This document shows, one piece after another, positions 26,678 through 35,113 of a stretch of 64,000 nt of DNA; position 1 is the first letter of the stretch, and the number at the start of each line of letters is the position of its first letter. Where the stretch lies: assembly GCA_942492795.1 (NCBI GenBank), contig OW818639.1, positions 1,798,001 through 1,862,000 on the forward strand, read 5' to 3'. The notes below the pieces were generated by a model. That model had not been told where the DNA came from. It was given only the letters and a program-made list of their open reading frames with translations, and made no database searches. The position numbers and the translations under genes were made by a program. Source of the stretch: RGIG3178 sp942492795. GTDB lineage: Bacteria; Bacillota; Clostridia; Christensenellales; QAND01.

Positions 26678-27589
26678 TTACTCCAAACCGATGTAGATTA
26701 TGTCGCTTATATCTCTTTCATCGCCATAGGTAGGACTGTTGACGACCTTGTTATGCATGAACATTGTTGCGGATCCGCCGCCGTCCAGGTTGTAAGCGAC
26801 GCTGCAGCCATAGTCCACAAACAGTTGTGCAAATTCTTTAAGCGTCAGGCCTTTGCTGTTTTCCAATCGCCCGTCAACCGTGATGAAGACGTAGTGAAGC
26901 GGTTCGATCATGCCGATGCCATTTCTCGGGTTTTTAACAGAAACGGAGCTTTCCCGCTCGACATAGGCTCCGTTGAGCACCAATGTGGGGCCGAAGAACC
27001 AACTGTGGAGCACACCTTGCTCTATCATGCTCGCTCCGGTAATGCTCTTGTCGAATATGCGCAATTCGCCGTTGGTCATCAAAGCCAATGTTTCACCGGA
27101 TTTGTTGAATGCGGCGGTCGTTGGTTTGTCCCTGTACAAAGTGCCGTTGCGGATGATAACCCCGTTTTCACGATATCCGTAATAATCACCGCTGACGGCA
27201 AAGATTGCTTTATACCTTCTGGCGATGGACGAAGTCTCCTCATGCTGCTTGCCAAATTTATCGTTGGCAAATGCCACCTTTAAAAACTGCAAGCTGGTGA
27301 TTTTCACATCCGCGACATAGTAAACCAGATCCGTTTTTACCACTTTGGTAATTTTGACATGAATATTTTCATCTGTATATTCGGTATCGGTATCCACTTT
27401 TTGTACGGGAGTTGCGTTGGGTACCGTCGGTACCGGCGTAAAGGTGATGGATGCGATTGGCGTCACCGGTTCTTCTGCGCTTACCCATACGAATGTTTTT
27501 AACATAACAAAAGCGCTTGACAATAGCAGCAACAGCGTCACAACGCCTGCGTACATAAACCGATGTTTATAGGGACTTCTTCTGAGCAA
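26678..27589 (-). CDS. Membrane-anchored phosphodiester glycosidase (NAGPA domain)
   Basis: 303 residues. One N-terminal membrane anchor (MYAGVVTLLLLLSSAFVML), a Pro/Thr-rich linker, then a NAGPA domain with AIFAVSGDYYGYR, FGPTLVLNG, RNGIGMIEPLHYVFITVDGR and YNLDGGGSATMFMHN. Family members remove sugar phosphodiester caps; in bacteria some act on surface glycopolymers. Start is TTG 27589 with GAGGG seven bases upstream; the promoter's start site near 27634 rules out the longer frame to 27637. Confidence 0.88.
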   Translation of the reverse strand: MLRRSPYKHRFMYAGVVTLLLLLSSAFVMLKTFVWVSAEEPVTPIASITFTPVPTVPNATPVQKVDTDTEYTDENIHVKITKVVKTDLVYYVADVKITSLQFLKVAFANDKFGKQHEETSSIARRYKAIFAVSGDYYGYRENGVIIRNGTLYRDKPTTAAFNKSGETLALMTNGELRIFDKSITGASMIEQGVLHSWFFGPTLVLNGAYVERESSVSVKNPRNGIGMIEPLHYVFITVDGRLENSKGLTLKEFAQLFVDYGCSVAYNLDGGGSATMFMHNKVVNSPTYGDERDISDIIYIGLE

Positions 27590-27640
27590 TAGGTATCCCT
27601 CGCTGTTCTTATATGTTCGAAAAACGGAATAACTCAATAG

Positions 27641-27669
27641 ATTTTACTTCGAACGCATTGGTTGTGCAA
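27641..27669 (-). promoter_or_regulatory. Sigma-A promoter of the glycosidase/membrane-protein operon
   Basis: Reverse strand TTGCAC (27664-27669), 17-base spacer, TAAAAT (27641-27646). Confidence 0.7.
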
Positions 27670-27847
27670 GCTTTTTCATAGGCTTGAAATTAAACTCTAC
27701 CTGTGACAAGTCGATTCTATGTCGTTATACAGTTCGATATGATTTAAGCTTGTTAAAAGACAATAAATTCTAACTCGTTTCTTCGTTTACAGGTATGAGA
27801 TGTTATCATATCCGGGAATAAAATACCGGATGCAAACCGGCAAATCA

Positions 27848-27875
27848 TTGCAGATTTGGTCAATTGTTCTATAAT
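27848..27875 (+). promoter_or_regulatory. Sigma-A promoter of pyk
   Basis: TTGCAG at 27848-27853, 16-base spacer, TATAAT at 27870-27875, followed by TAGGAGG and the pyk ATG. Confidence 0.75.
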
Positions 27876-27897
27876 ATCCTTATAGGAGGTACCGAAC

Positions 27898-29628
27898 ATG
27901 AAAAACACAAAAATTGTTGCTACCATTGGCCCGGCAAGCGACGATCCGGTCATCCTGGAGAAACTCGTCCATGCCGGCGCCAATGTTTTTCGTTTGAATT
28001 TTTCTCACGGGAACCATCAGGAGCATGGCTTGCGCATTCAAAGGATTCAAGCCTTGCGCAAAAGAATGCAAATACCGTTGGGCATCATACTGGACACCAA
28101 AGGCCCCGAGATACGATTGGGCAATTTTTCCAAAGGCTCCATTTGCCTTGCGGAGGGGCAGGCCTTCGTACTGACGACGCGCGATGAAGACGGGGACGAA
28201 AATCATGTGTCCATAAGCTATAAGGAACTGATTTACGATGTGAAGCCCGGCGCGCGGATACTCATCGACGACGGCTTGATTTCGCTTGTTGTGGTACGTG
28301 TGGAAAATGAAGATATACATTGCACGGTTCTCAATGGCGGAGAGCTGTCCAACCATAAAGGCGTCAACGTGCCGGGCATCGACGTGAAACTTCCGTTTAT
28401 TTCGGACAAGGATGTCGAGGATATTCTGTTTGGCATCAAAATGGGCGTGGATTTCATCGCGGCTTCCTTTGTCCGTAAAAGCGAAGACATTCTTGCGATC
28501 CGCCGCCTGCTGCACGAGAACGGCGGGGATGGCATCCAGATCATCAGTAAGATCGAGAGCCGTCAGGCAGTATTGAACATCGATGAAATCGTGCGGGTTT
28601 CGGATGCCGTGATGGTTGCCCGCGGAGACATGGGTGTTGAAATGCCCATGGAAGAAGTGCCGGTAATTCAAAAAGAACTGATCCGCATCTGCAAGGAGCT
28701 GGGCCGTCCTGTTATCGTCGCTACCCAGATGATGGACAGCATGATCCGCAACCCAAGACCCACCCGCGCCGAGGTCAACGACGTTGCCAACGCCGTATAT
28801 GATCAGTGCGACTGTGTCATGCTCTCCGGTGAAAGTGCGTCAGGCGCCTATCCCGTTGAGGCTGTGCAAACCATGGCAACGATATGCAAAGCGATCGAAG
28901 CTACCGTGCCGATAAACGCACATACCAAACCGGGAGACAGCGTTGCGGATACCGTTGCATTCGCATGTTGCCAATGCGCGGAGAACCTGCAGGCAAAGGC
29001 CATACTCACGGTGACGTCTTCAGGGCATACAGCGCGCATGGTCGCTAAATACCGGCCGCAGGCGACCATCATCGCAACGACACCGTATGAGAAGGTCTTT
29101 CATCGGCTTTCCCTCGTATGGGGCGTGTACCCTATTATCAGCGAAGAAGCCGCTTCGACAGACGACATCATCGAAGGAGCCATAGCAACCGCACTCGCAT
29201 CCAAACGCGTGAAAGACGGCGACGTTATCATCCTAACGGCAGGTCTTCCGGCAGGGATTCCGGGCTCGACCAACCTGATGAAAGTACATACCATCGGCAA
29301 TGTTCTGGCACGCGGAATAGCGATGGGGCACGGGACTGTCCGCGGGCGCGTGTGTCTGGCAAAGACCATAACGGACTGTCAGCAGAATTTCCATCAGGGA
29401 GATATTTTGGTCGTCAAACAAACCGACCACGATTATCTGCCGTTTATGCGGCTGGCAGGCGCACTGTTGTGCGAGGACGGCAGAATCAATTGCCATACTG
29501 CGATCGTGGGTGTTGCACTTGGTCTGCCACTCATCTTGGGATTGGACGGCATCACCGACATTCTCAAAAACGGGGCGATCGTAACGGTGGATTCGGAACG
29601 CGGTTTTGTGATGAATGCGCAAGTGTGA
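27898..29628 (+). CDS. pyk: Pyruvate kinase with C-terminal PEP-utiliser-like domain
   Basis: Last step of glycolysis, PEP + ADP to pyruvate + ATP. 576 residues. Catalytic barrel with KIVATIGPAS, FRLNFSHG, DTKGPEIRLG and the active-site segment IISKIESRQAV...MVARGDMGVEMP. The allosteric C domain is followed by an extra domain of about 100 residues (GHGTVRGRVCLAKT, GRINCHTAIVGVALGLPLILG) like the phosphohistidine domain of PEP synthase, as in Bacillus-type enzymes. The canonical TxH catalytic motif appears as NCHTAI. Excellent AGGAGG site. It is followed by galU after 39 bases. Confidence 0.97.
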   Translation: MKNTKIVATIGPASDDPVILEKLVHAGANVFRLNFSHGNHQEHGLRIQRIQALRKRMQIPLGIILDTKGPEIRLGNFSKGSICLAEGQAFVLTTRDEDGDENHVSISYKELIYDVKPGARILIDDGLISLVVVRVENEDIHCTVLNGGELSNHKGVNVPGIDVKLPFISDKDVEDILFGIKMGVDFIAASFVRKSEDILAIRRLLHENGGDGIQIISKIESRQAVLNIDEIVRVSDAVMVARGDMGVEMPMEEVPVIQKELIRICKELGRPVIVATQMMDSMIRNPRPTRAEVNDVANAVYDQCDCVMLSGESASGAYPVEAVQTMATICKAIEATVPINAHTKPGDSVADTVAFACCQCAENLQAKAILTVTSSGHTARMVAKYRPQATIIATTPYEKVFHRLSLVWGVYPIISEEAASTDDIIEGAIATALASKRVKDGDVIILTAGLPAGIPGSTNLMKVHTIGNVLARGIAMGHGTVRGRVCLAKTITDCQQNFHQGDILVVKQTDHDYLPFMRLAGALLCEDGRINCHTAIVGVALGLPLILGLDGITDILKNGAIVTVDSERGFVMNAQV

Positions 29629-29667
29629 TATACTCATCAAAGCAAGATAAAGGAGGACTGGCTTTTC

Positions 29668-30570
29668 TTGAAAATTACAAAGGCGATTATACCGGCAGCG
29701 GGTCTTGGAACGCGGTTTTTACCCGCAACAAAGGCGCAACCCAAAGAAATGCTGCCAATTGTAGACAAACCAACCATCCAATACATCGTTGAGGAAGCAG
29801 TCGAAGCCGGCATTGAAGACATCATCATCATTACCGGGCGCAACAAACGCGCCATAGAGGATCACTTCGACTATATGCCTGAACTCGAATACGAATTGTC
29901 ATCCAAAGGCAAAAGTGAGTTGCGCGATGAAGTGCGCGCCATTTCCGACATGGTTGGCATTCACTATATAAGGCAAAAGGAACCGCGCGGATTGGGACAT
30001 GCCGTGTATTGTGCGAATAAGTTTTTGCGCAACGAACCATTCGCGGTGCTGTTGGGCGATGATATCGCGGTGTGTGAGCGACCGGCTTTGCGGCAATTGA
30101 TGGATGTCTATGAAAAATACAATTCGACGGTCATCGGCGTTACCAAGGTTCCGGAGAAGGATGTGTCGCGCTACGGGGTTGTGGATCCCGATCCTTCTTT
30201 TTCGGACGGACCGGGACTGATGAAACTCAAAGGGCTGGTTGAAAAACCGCCTCTGGAACTGGCACCCTCGCGCTATGCCGTGTTTGGTCGCTATATCATA
30301 ACACCGGCGATTTTTCCGATCCTTGAGAATACACCGCCGGGAGCAGGCGGGGAGATCCAATTGACAGACGCTCTGGTGGAATTGGCCAAACAGGAAGACG
30401 TATATGCATTGGATTTTATTGGAAAGCGCTACGACGTAGGCCAGAAACTCGGGTTTTTACGGGCTACAGTGGATTTTGCGATGATGCGGGACGATCTTCG
30501 GGAAGATTTCGCGGCAATGATGCGTGAAAAATACAAAAACGGGGAATTTAAATGCAACCCTATGAAATAG
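29668..30570 (+). CDS. galU: UTP--glucose-1-phosphate uridylyltransferase
   Basis: Makes UDP-glucose for surface polymers and glycolipids. 300 residues, typical length. Nucleotide-binding AAGLGTRFLPATKAQPKEMLP, then PTIQYIVEEAVEAGI, QKEPRGLGHAVYCA, LLGDDI and GEIQLTDAL are the family motifs. TTG start with AGGAGG eleven bases upstream. It overlaps the following ahcY-like gene by 19 bases, so the two are translated from one message. Confidence 0.96.
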   Translation: MKITKAIIPAAGLGTRFLPATKAQPKEMLPIVDKPTIQYIVEEAVEAGIEDIIIITGRNKRAIEDHFDYMPELEYELSSKGKSELRDEVRAISDMVGIHYIRQKEPRGLGHAVYCANKFLRNEPFAVLLGDDIAVCERPALRQLMDVYEKYNSTVIGVTKVPEKDVSRYGVVDPDPSFSDGPGLMKLKGLVEKPPLELAPSRYAVFGRYIITPAIFPILENTPPGAGGEIQLTDALVELAKQEDVYALDFIGKRYDVGQKLGFLRATVDFAMMRDDLREDFAAMMREKYKNGEFKCNPMK

Positions 30571-31799
30571 CAGATATTGAACATTGGCAAAAAGGCCAAC
30601 AGAAGATCGATTGGGCGGCATCCCATATGCCGCTTTTGAATCATATCCGGGAACAATTCCAACAAACGAAGCCGTTTGCCGGTTTGAAAGTTGCCATCTC
30701 CATCCATCTTGAAGCCAAGACGGCGTATTTGGCAATCGTACTGCGCGATGGCGGGGCAGAAGTCGTTTGCACGGGATGCAATCCGCTCTCCACACAGGAT
30801 TGGATAGCATCGGCGCTGGTGCACAACGGGTTTTCCGTATTTGCTATCCATGGTGCGGATCAAAATACGTATGAATCGCATTTGGTACAAGCACTGCAAT
30901 CCATGCCGGATCTTATTCTGGACGATGGCGGTGATTTTTTGGCATTGTTGTCCGGACGGTATAAACACCTTGGAAAAAATGTCATTGCCGGAACAGAAGA
31001 GACGACAACGGGCGTCATGCGCTTGCGATGGATGCAGAAGCAGGGAACTTTGCCGTTTCCGATGATCGCCGTCAACGACGCTCGCTGCAAGCATCTTTTT
31101 GACAACCGCTACGGGACAGGACAATCCGTTATGGACGCGTTGTTGCGCACCAATTTATTGATAGCCGGCAAACTTGTGGTCGTTGCGGGGTATGGATGGT
31201 GCGCGCGCGGTATTGCAATGCGCGCTCATGGTTTGGGTGCAAGAGTCATTGTCACGGAAGTGGATGCGGTGCGCGCGCTTGAAGCCGCCATGGACGGTTT
31301 TACCGTTATGAAGATGGACGACGCGGCGCCTGTGGGCGATATCTTCATCACAGCTACGGGTTGCAAAGACATTATTGTCAAAAGGCATCTGATGCTTATG
31401 AAAGACGGTGCGTTGCTTTGCAATGCGGGGCATTTCGATGTCGAGATCAACAAAATCGATCTCGTGGACTTGTCTGTTGAGGAAGAAGAACCGAGGGAAA
31501 ACATCCGCGCTTATCGCCTGCATGACAAAAGGACCCTCTATCTGATGGCAGAAGGAAGGCTTGTCAATATCGCCGCTGCAGAAGGACATCCGATTGAAAT
31601 CATGGATATGAGCTTTGCACTCCAGGCACTGACGCTTGCTTATCTTGCAGAAAAAGGGAAGAATTTGCCGATTATGGTTAATCCTGTGCCCGAAAGTATC
31701 GATCAACAGGTAGCAAGGTTAAAACTCAGGACAATGGATTTGAGCGTGGATACCTTATCGCCGGATCAGGCCTTGTATGTCGGGAAAGAGGTTGAATGA
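30552..31799 (+). CDS. S-adenosyl- or S-inosylhomocysteine hydrolase (AhcY family, short form)
   Basis: 415 residues, NAD-dependent hydrolase that would release homocysteine. Residues matching the known catalytic set are present: H52, D125-region DDGGD, E150 in GTEETTTGV, K180 and D184-N185 in NDARCKHLFDN, GHFDVEI, and the late GHP. NAD-binding loop GYGWCARG. It lacks the long-form insertion. The substrate loop reads HLEAKTA where typical enzymes have HMT-x-E-TA, so Lys56 replaces the Glu that contacts the adenine amino group. With a deaminase encoded next door, S-inosylhomocysteine is a likely substrate (inference). Overlaps galU and, by four bases, the deaminase gene. Confidence 0.88.
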   Translation: MQPYEIADIEHWQKGQQKIDWAASHMPLLNHIREQFQQTKPFAGLKVAISIHLEAKTAYLAIVLRDGGAEVVCTGCNPLSTQDWIASALVHNGFSVFAIHGADQNTYESHLVQALQSMPDLILDDGGDFLALLSGRYKHLGKNVIAGTEETTTGVMRLRWMQKQGTLPFPMIAVNDARCKHLFDNRYGTGQSVMDALLRTNLLIAGKLVVVAGYGWCARGIAMRAHGLGARVIVTEVDAVRALEAAMDGFTVMKMDDAAPVGDIFITATGCKDIIVKRHLMLMKDGALLCNAGHFDVEINKIDLVDLSVEEEEPRENIRAYRLHDKRTLYLMAEGRLVNIAAAEGHPIEIMDMSFALQALTLAYLAEKGKNLPIMVNPVPESIDQQVARLKLRTMDLSVDTLSPDQALYVGKEVE

Positions 31800-33103
31800 T
31801 GTCCTATTATTTGCAGAACGCCCGCGTTGTAAATCCCATCGATCGACAGAGTATGGAAGAAGCGGTCGTGATGGTGGAAAAGGATACAATAACCTACGTA
31901 GGCGACCCGCAGATGGCACCCAATATACCCGATAGCGCCGAAGTGATCGACCTTGGCGGAAGGATCGTTATACCGGGTCTTGTCAACGCGCATACGCACA
32001 GCCCAATGACGCTGTTTCGCGGAACATCGGATGATATGCCGTTGCACCGTTGGCTCAATGACCGAATCTGGCCGCTGGAAGAGCATCTGGATGAAGAAGC
32101 CGTGTATTGGGGCAGCATGCTTGCCATTGCCGAAATGATAGCGGGCGGTGTCTGCGCTTTCAATGACATGTATTTCTTGACGGAACAGACGGCACGTGCG
32201 GTAGAACAGATGCATATACGGGCAACACTGCCGCTGGCCATGACATGTCAATCCGACGATCCGGATGCCATCGCGGACAAGCTCGCTCCTGCCATCGCTT
32301 TTTTTGAGAGGTTTCACAACAAAGCACAAAAGAGAATCCGCGTAACATTGGCGCCGCATGCGGAATATACGTGCAGTCCGGCATTTTTACGGGAATGCGG
32401 TGTTCAGGCAAAAAGACTGGGAGCCGCTATTCATATCCATGTATCGGAAACAATGGATGAACACGAGGCTTGCAAGAAACGCTACGGCAAAACGCCGATG
32501 GGGCTGCTTGCTTCTTTAGGCGTCCTGGACGTACCGGTAATGGCCGCTCATTGCGTATTTGTGGAAGATGAAGATATCAGGATCATGGCGGATTACGGTG
32601 TTACCGTGCTGCATTGTCCGGGCTCCAATTTGAAGCTCGGCAGCGGCATTGCGCCCGTGCATAAGCTCATCAACGCCGGCGTTCTTTTAGCCTTGGGGAC
32701 GGATGGTGCCGCCAGCAACAACAACCTTAACATGTTTGAAGAACTGCAGCTTGCTGCGTTGCTGCAAAAGGGAGTCCACCGGAATGCCGAACTTGTGAAC
32801 GCCGAGCAAGCGCTTGCAATGGCAACGTTGAATGGCGCCCTGGCTCTGCAAACAGGCGGCGGAAAAGTGGCTGCAGGCTCCAAGGCCGATCTGGTCGTGC
32901 TGGATGTATACAAGCCGCACATGATGCCATTGTCCAACGCACTTCATAACATTGTATACAGTGCCCAGGCATCCGACGTTTGGATGAATATGGTGGATGG
33001 GGAAGTGCTGTATCACGCCGGCAATTACACGAGACTGGATCTGCATCGCGTGATGGAGCAGGCGTCGCTTGCAAGCTCGAGAATCGTTCAACACGCGCTT
33101 TAA
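31796..33103 (+). CDS. mtaD: 5-methylthioadenosine/S-adenosylhomocysteine deaminase
   Basis: Amidohydrolase of 435 residues that deaminates SAH and/or MTA to the inosyl compounds. Metal motif VNAHTHSPMTLFRG (HxH), substrate and metal HIHVSETMDE, catalytic AAHCVFVEDEDI, LHCPGSNLKLGSG and TDGAASNNNLNMFEE all fit the MtaD family. ATG overlaps the stop of the ahcY-like gene (ATGATG), giving strict coupling, so the two products probably act in sequence on SAH. Confidence 0.93.
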   Translation: MMSYYLQNARVVNPIDRQSMEEAVVMVEKDTITYVGDPQMAPNIPDSAEVIDLGGRIVIPGLVNAHTHSPMTLFRGTSDDMPLHRWLNDRIWPLEEHLDEEAVYWGSMLAIAEMIAGGVCAFNDMYFLTEQTARAVEQMHIRATLPLAMTCQSDDPDAIADKLAPAIAFFERFHNKAQKRIRVTLAPHAEYTCSPAFLRECGVQAKRLGAAIHIHVSETMDEHEACKKRYGKTPMGLLASLGVLDVPVMAAHCVFVEDEDIRIMADYGVTVLHCPGSNLKLGSGIAPVHKLINAGVLLALGTDGAASNNNLNMFEELQLAALLQKGVHRNAELVNAEQALAMATLNGALALQTGGGKVAAGSKADLVVLDVYKPHMMPLSNALHNIVYSAQASDVWMNMVDGEVLYHAGNYTRLDLHRVMEQASLASSRIVQHAL

Positions 33104-33132
33104 TTCATCCGTTCACAGATCGAAACAGAAAC

Positions 33133-33180
33133 AACAAGGCCGATTTGCATGTGTCTATATGCAGACCGGCCTAAATTATC
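33133..33180. terminator. Weak stem-loop between convergent genes
   Basis: Imperfect hairpin, AGGCCG/CGGCCT outer stem and TGCAT/ATGCA inner stem, near 33135-33172, followed by an AT-rich stretch without a long T-run. It may terminate mtaD. Confidence 0.5.
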
Positions 33181-33204
33181 GGATAGTATTCTATGATTTG
33201 GGCG

Positions 33205-34107
33205 CTATTGCGGTTTGACACCATTTGATGACAACAGCAGATTGGCGTTGTGCTCCTGATCTTCCATGGCAGAATCCTCTGCGGTACTCCCAAAGAAATA
33301 CAGGCACAACGTTTGGGCGTTGCCGTTGTCATGCAGATAGCCCCCCAGGGAAGACGCAATGATCTTTTTGTTGAATTCGACGACGCAAGGGCGCTTTTCC
33401 ATGCTGGATCGACCCGAAAAGATGGCCAGATAACGATCCATATCCTCTGCTGTTGCAGGGGATATTTCCATGTGGTTGAGGCCGCCCGAGCGCACGGCAT
33501 AGAAATAGTATTGGCTGTATAGATCTACCACAAGAAAACGGCTTCCGTTGGGAATCAGCGTGTTTACCTTTGCAAAGACCAGCGCTTCGCCATAGTCGCG
33601 CGGACGGACGGATGGCGGAGATGTGCCAGGCAACGGTACAGGCGTGGCAGCGGCATACTTCACGTCGTTTGAGAAAAGCGCGGCAAGCGTATCCTTGCTG
33701 ACTATGCCGTCGACAAGCAGGTTGTTTGCTGCTTGAAAATTGCGTACAGCTGTCTGGGTCATACCGGCAAAATAACCCGTAGGCTTATAGGGGTAATACC
33801 CCAACGCATGCAGACGGGCTTGAACAGATGCCACAAACAGGCCCCTGTCACCGCCTTGAAGCGTTTGCGGATCAACAAATGGGGTTGGAACAGGCGTCGG
33901 TGTTGCCAAAGCCGAACCGGTCGGCGCAGCACTTGCTTTTGGAGTTGGCGTAAGCGATGCATTCGTTGTGGGCACTGTGGATTTAGAATCTCCGGCTTGT
34001 TGCTGTAATCGGGTTCGTAAAAAAAGCAGCAGAAACACAGCCACAAGCAGTCCCGCCGCGATGCCTGCACCGAGAATCAATTTCCTCAAAACAGGGGATT
34101 TCTGCAT
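33205..34107 (-). CDS. Membrane-anchored peptidoglycan-binding protein
   Basis: 300 residues. N-terminal membrane anchor (LILGAGIAAGLLVAVFLLLFL), a Thr/Pro/Ala-rich linker, a PG_binding_1 domain (RGLFVASVQARLHALGYYPYKPTGYFAGMTQTAVRNFQ, written here in pieces: LHALGYYPYKPTGYF and TAVRNFQAANNLLVDG), a second Pro-rich linker and a C-terminal domain with HMEISPATAEDM and LCLYFFGST. That last part resembles a domain found behind PG-binding repeats in Paenibacillus-like proteins, but with altered key residues. AGGTGAAAG precedes the ATG. Role: wall-associated, otherwise unknown. Confidence 0.8.
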   Translation of the reverse strand: MQKSPVLRKLILGAGIAAGLLVAVFLLLFLRTRLQQQAGDSKSTVPTTNASLTPTPKASAAPTGSALATPTPVPTPFVDPQTLQGGDRGLFVASVQARLHALGYYPYKPTGYFAGMTQTAVRNFQAANNLLVDGIVSKDTLAALFSNDVKYAAATPVPLPGTSPPSVRPRDYGEALVFAKVNTLIPNGSRFLVVDLYSQYYFYAVRSGGLNHMEISPATAEDMDRYLAIFSGRSSMEKRPCVVEFNKKIIASSLGGYLHDNGNAQTLCLYFFGSTAEDSAMEDQEHNANLLLSSNGVKPQ

Positions 34108-34157
34108 CTTTCACCTCACGTTAAAAAAATATACCATACCGACAACGATATCGCAAA

Positions 34158-34186
34158 TTGTATTGAAGGCTCAGACGCTGTAGAAT
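34158..34186 (+). promoter_or_regulatory. Putative sigma-A promoter of the Cys-rich gene
   Basis: TTGTAT at 34158-34163, 17-base spacer, TAGAAT at 34181-34186; an AGAGGTGAT ribosome site follows directly. Confidence 0.5.
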
Positions 34187-34203
34187 GAAACAGAGGTGAT
34201 TGA

Positions 34204-34404
34204 ATGCGTTGTAGTTGTGCGCTTTGCGCAACCTATATGGTGCAGCAGGAAAAAGGTCTCCAGAGTTGCTGCATCTGCCCCGAATGCCATCATACATGCA
34301 ACGTATGCATGGGATCGGGAACAAAGATGGAAAAGGGCGGTGCCGTGCCGGATGATATTCTGTTGCGGTATGAATACGGCGATGATGACGGCGGATCGAA
34401 GTGA
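34204..34404 (+). CDS. Tiny Cys-rich, zinc-ribbon-like protein
   Basis: 66 residues with nine Cys (positions 3, 5, 8, 22, 23, 25, 28, 32, 35) and two His. The block CPECHHTCNVC gives CxxC-x3-CxxC, and an earlier CSCALC provides further ligands, so one or two metal sites are likely. The rest is acidic (YEYGDDDGG). The ribosome site AGAGGTGATTGA-ATG is strong, which supports translation. No family recognised. It stands alone between the peptidoglycan-binding gene and the coat-like genes. Confidence 0.65.
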   Translation: MRCSCALCATYMVQQEKGLQSCCICPECHHTCNVCMGSGTKMEKGGAVPDDILLRYEYGDDDGGSK

Positions 34405-34439
34405 GTGTACACGTAACGCATTGTGCAGAGTTGCCGAAG

Positions 34440-34470
34440 TCGCGATAAAACGAAAGCGGCGTTTGCCGCT
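34440..34470 (-). terminator. Short terminator after the coat-like gene
   Basis: Stem AGCGGC/GCCGCT (34455-34460 with 34465-34470) overlapping the stop codon. On the reverse strand it is followed by TTTCGTTTT. Confidence 0.55.
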
Positions 34471-34741
34471 ACAGGTTTTGCTTTAAATGTTGTGCATGAA
34501 GCTTTGCATGTTCGACGTCATGCAATGGCGCTATGGATGGATGCCCGTTTTGGGACTGGAGTAACTGGAGCAGCGCAAACTGATCTTCGGAAGCTTCCAT
34601 CAGTAAGTCCTGCAACATGATGCGTATCGTAGCATCGGATGTGTCGGCCAGCAGTATGCAATAGTTTACCATTCGGTGCTTCTGCGTATTGTAAAGATCG
34701 GCGATCAAAGTCGTTTCATCCATATTTTCAGACTGGTGCAT
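34469..34741 (-). CDS. CotF-like small spore coat protein
   Basis: 90 residues. The helical pattern LIADLYNTQKHRMVNYCILLADTSDATIRIMLQDLLMEASEDQFALLQLLQSQNG (seen in segments YNTQKHRMVNYCILLAD and EASEDQFALLQLL) resembles the C-terminal half of CotF-type coat proteins. GGAGAGGAA precedes the ATG. Probably the second gene of a two-gene unit with the CotF-like gene 26 bases upstream. Assignment rests on pattern, with sporulation context elsewhere in the window. Confidence 0.6.
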   Translation of the reverse strand: MHQSENMDETTLIADLYNTQKHRMVNYCILLADTSDATIRIMLQDLLMEASEDQFALLQLLQSQNGHPSIAPLHDVEHAKLHAQHLKQNL

Positions 34742-34767
34742 TTTCTATTCCTCTCCACGGCGTATGT

Positions 34768-34983
34768 TCAGAATGGCTGATTGTTCAAATAGTCATGAAT
34801 GGTATCGAAACACTGCTTGTGATGGATGGATACATCCTCCAAAATGTGTTTGGACGGGATATCATGCATCAGGGATGCATAGGTTCTGGATTTATGAAAA
34901 CAAAGGGATTCCTGGTTCAGCAAATCCAGCAAAATTTGTAAATCATGCGATCCTATTGGTTTCTGATGTATATAGCGATCCAA
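34768..34983 (-). CDS. CotF-like N-terminal-type small coat protein
   Basis: 71 residues from a TTG start eight bases after AAGGAG; a longer frame exists but would place the ribosome site inside the coding region. The pattern QILLDLLNQESLCFHKSRTYASL, then HILEDVSIHHKQCFDTIHDYLNNQ, resembles the helical bundle of CotF-type coat proteins. With the next gene it may form a split CotF pair. Family assignment tentative. Confidence 0.55.
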   Translation of the reverse strand: MDRYIHQKPIGSHDLQILLDLLNQESLCFHKSRTYASLMHDIPSKHILEDVSIHHKQCFDTIHDYLNNQPF

Positions 34984-35044
34984 TTTTATTTCTCCTTTTT
35001 GCATAGTACATACCCAACCGTGCACAGATTATTCATCGGGATTG

Positions 35045-35074
35045 TTGGAAGAACCGGCGAATCTCGTGTATAAT
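35045..35074 (+). promoter_or_regulatory. Sigma-A promoter of the recX-birA operon
   Basis: TTGGAA at 35045-35050, 18-base spacer, TATAAT at 35069-35074. It is upstream of the GGAGGAAGGGG ribosome site of recX. Confidence 0.7.
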
Positions 35075-35113
35075 GTAAGTAGTATAAAGTATTTTGGAGG
35101 AAGGGGAACTGTA

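Noticed and set aside
26213..27283. 356-codon forward frame across the glycosidase operon
   Set aside because: Low-complexity antisense shadow; the reverse strand has a NAGPA protein, promoter and ribosome sites.
34984..35030. SigG-like promoter (TGAATA and TGTACTA, reverse strand) before the coat-like pair
   Set aside because: Spacer of 19 bases and two mismatches in the -10; too weak to list.
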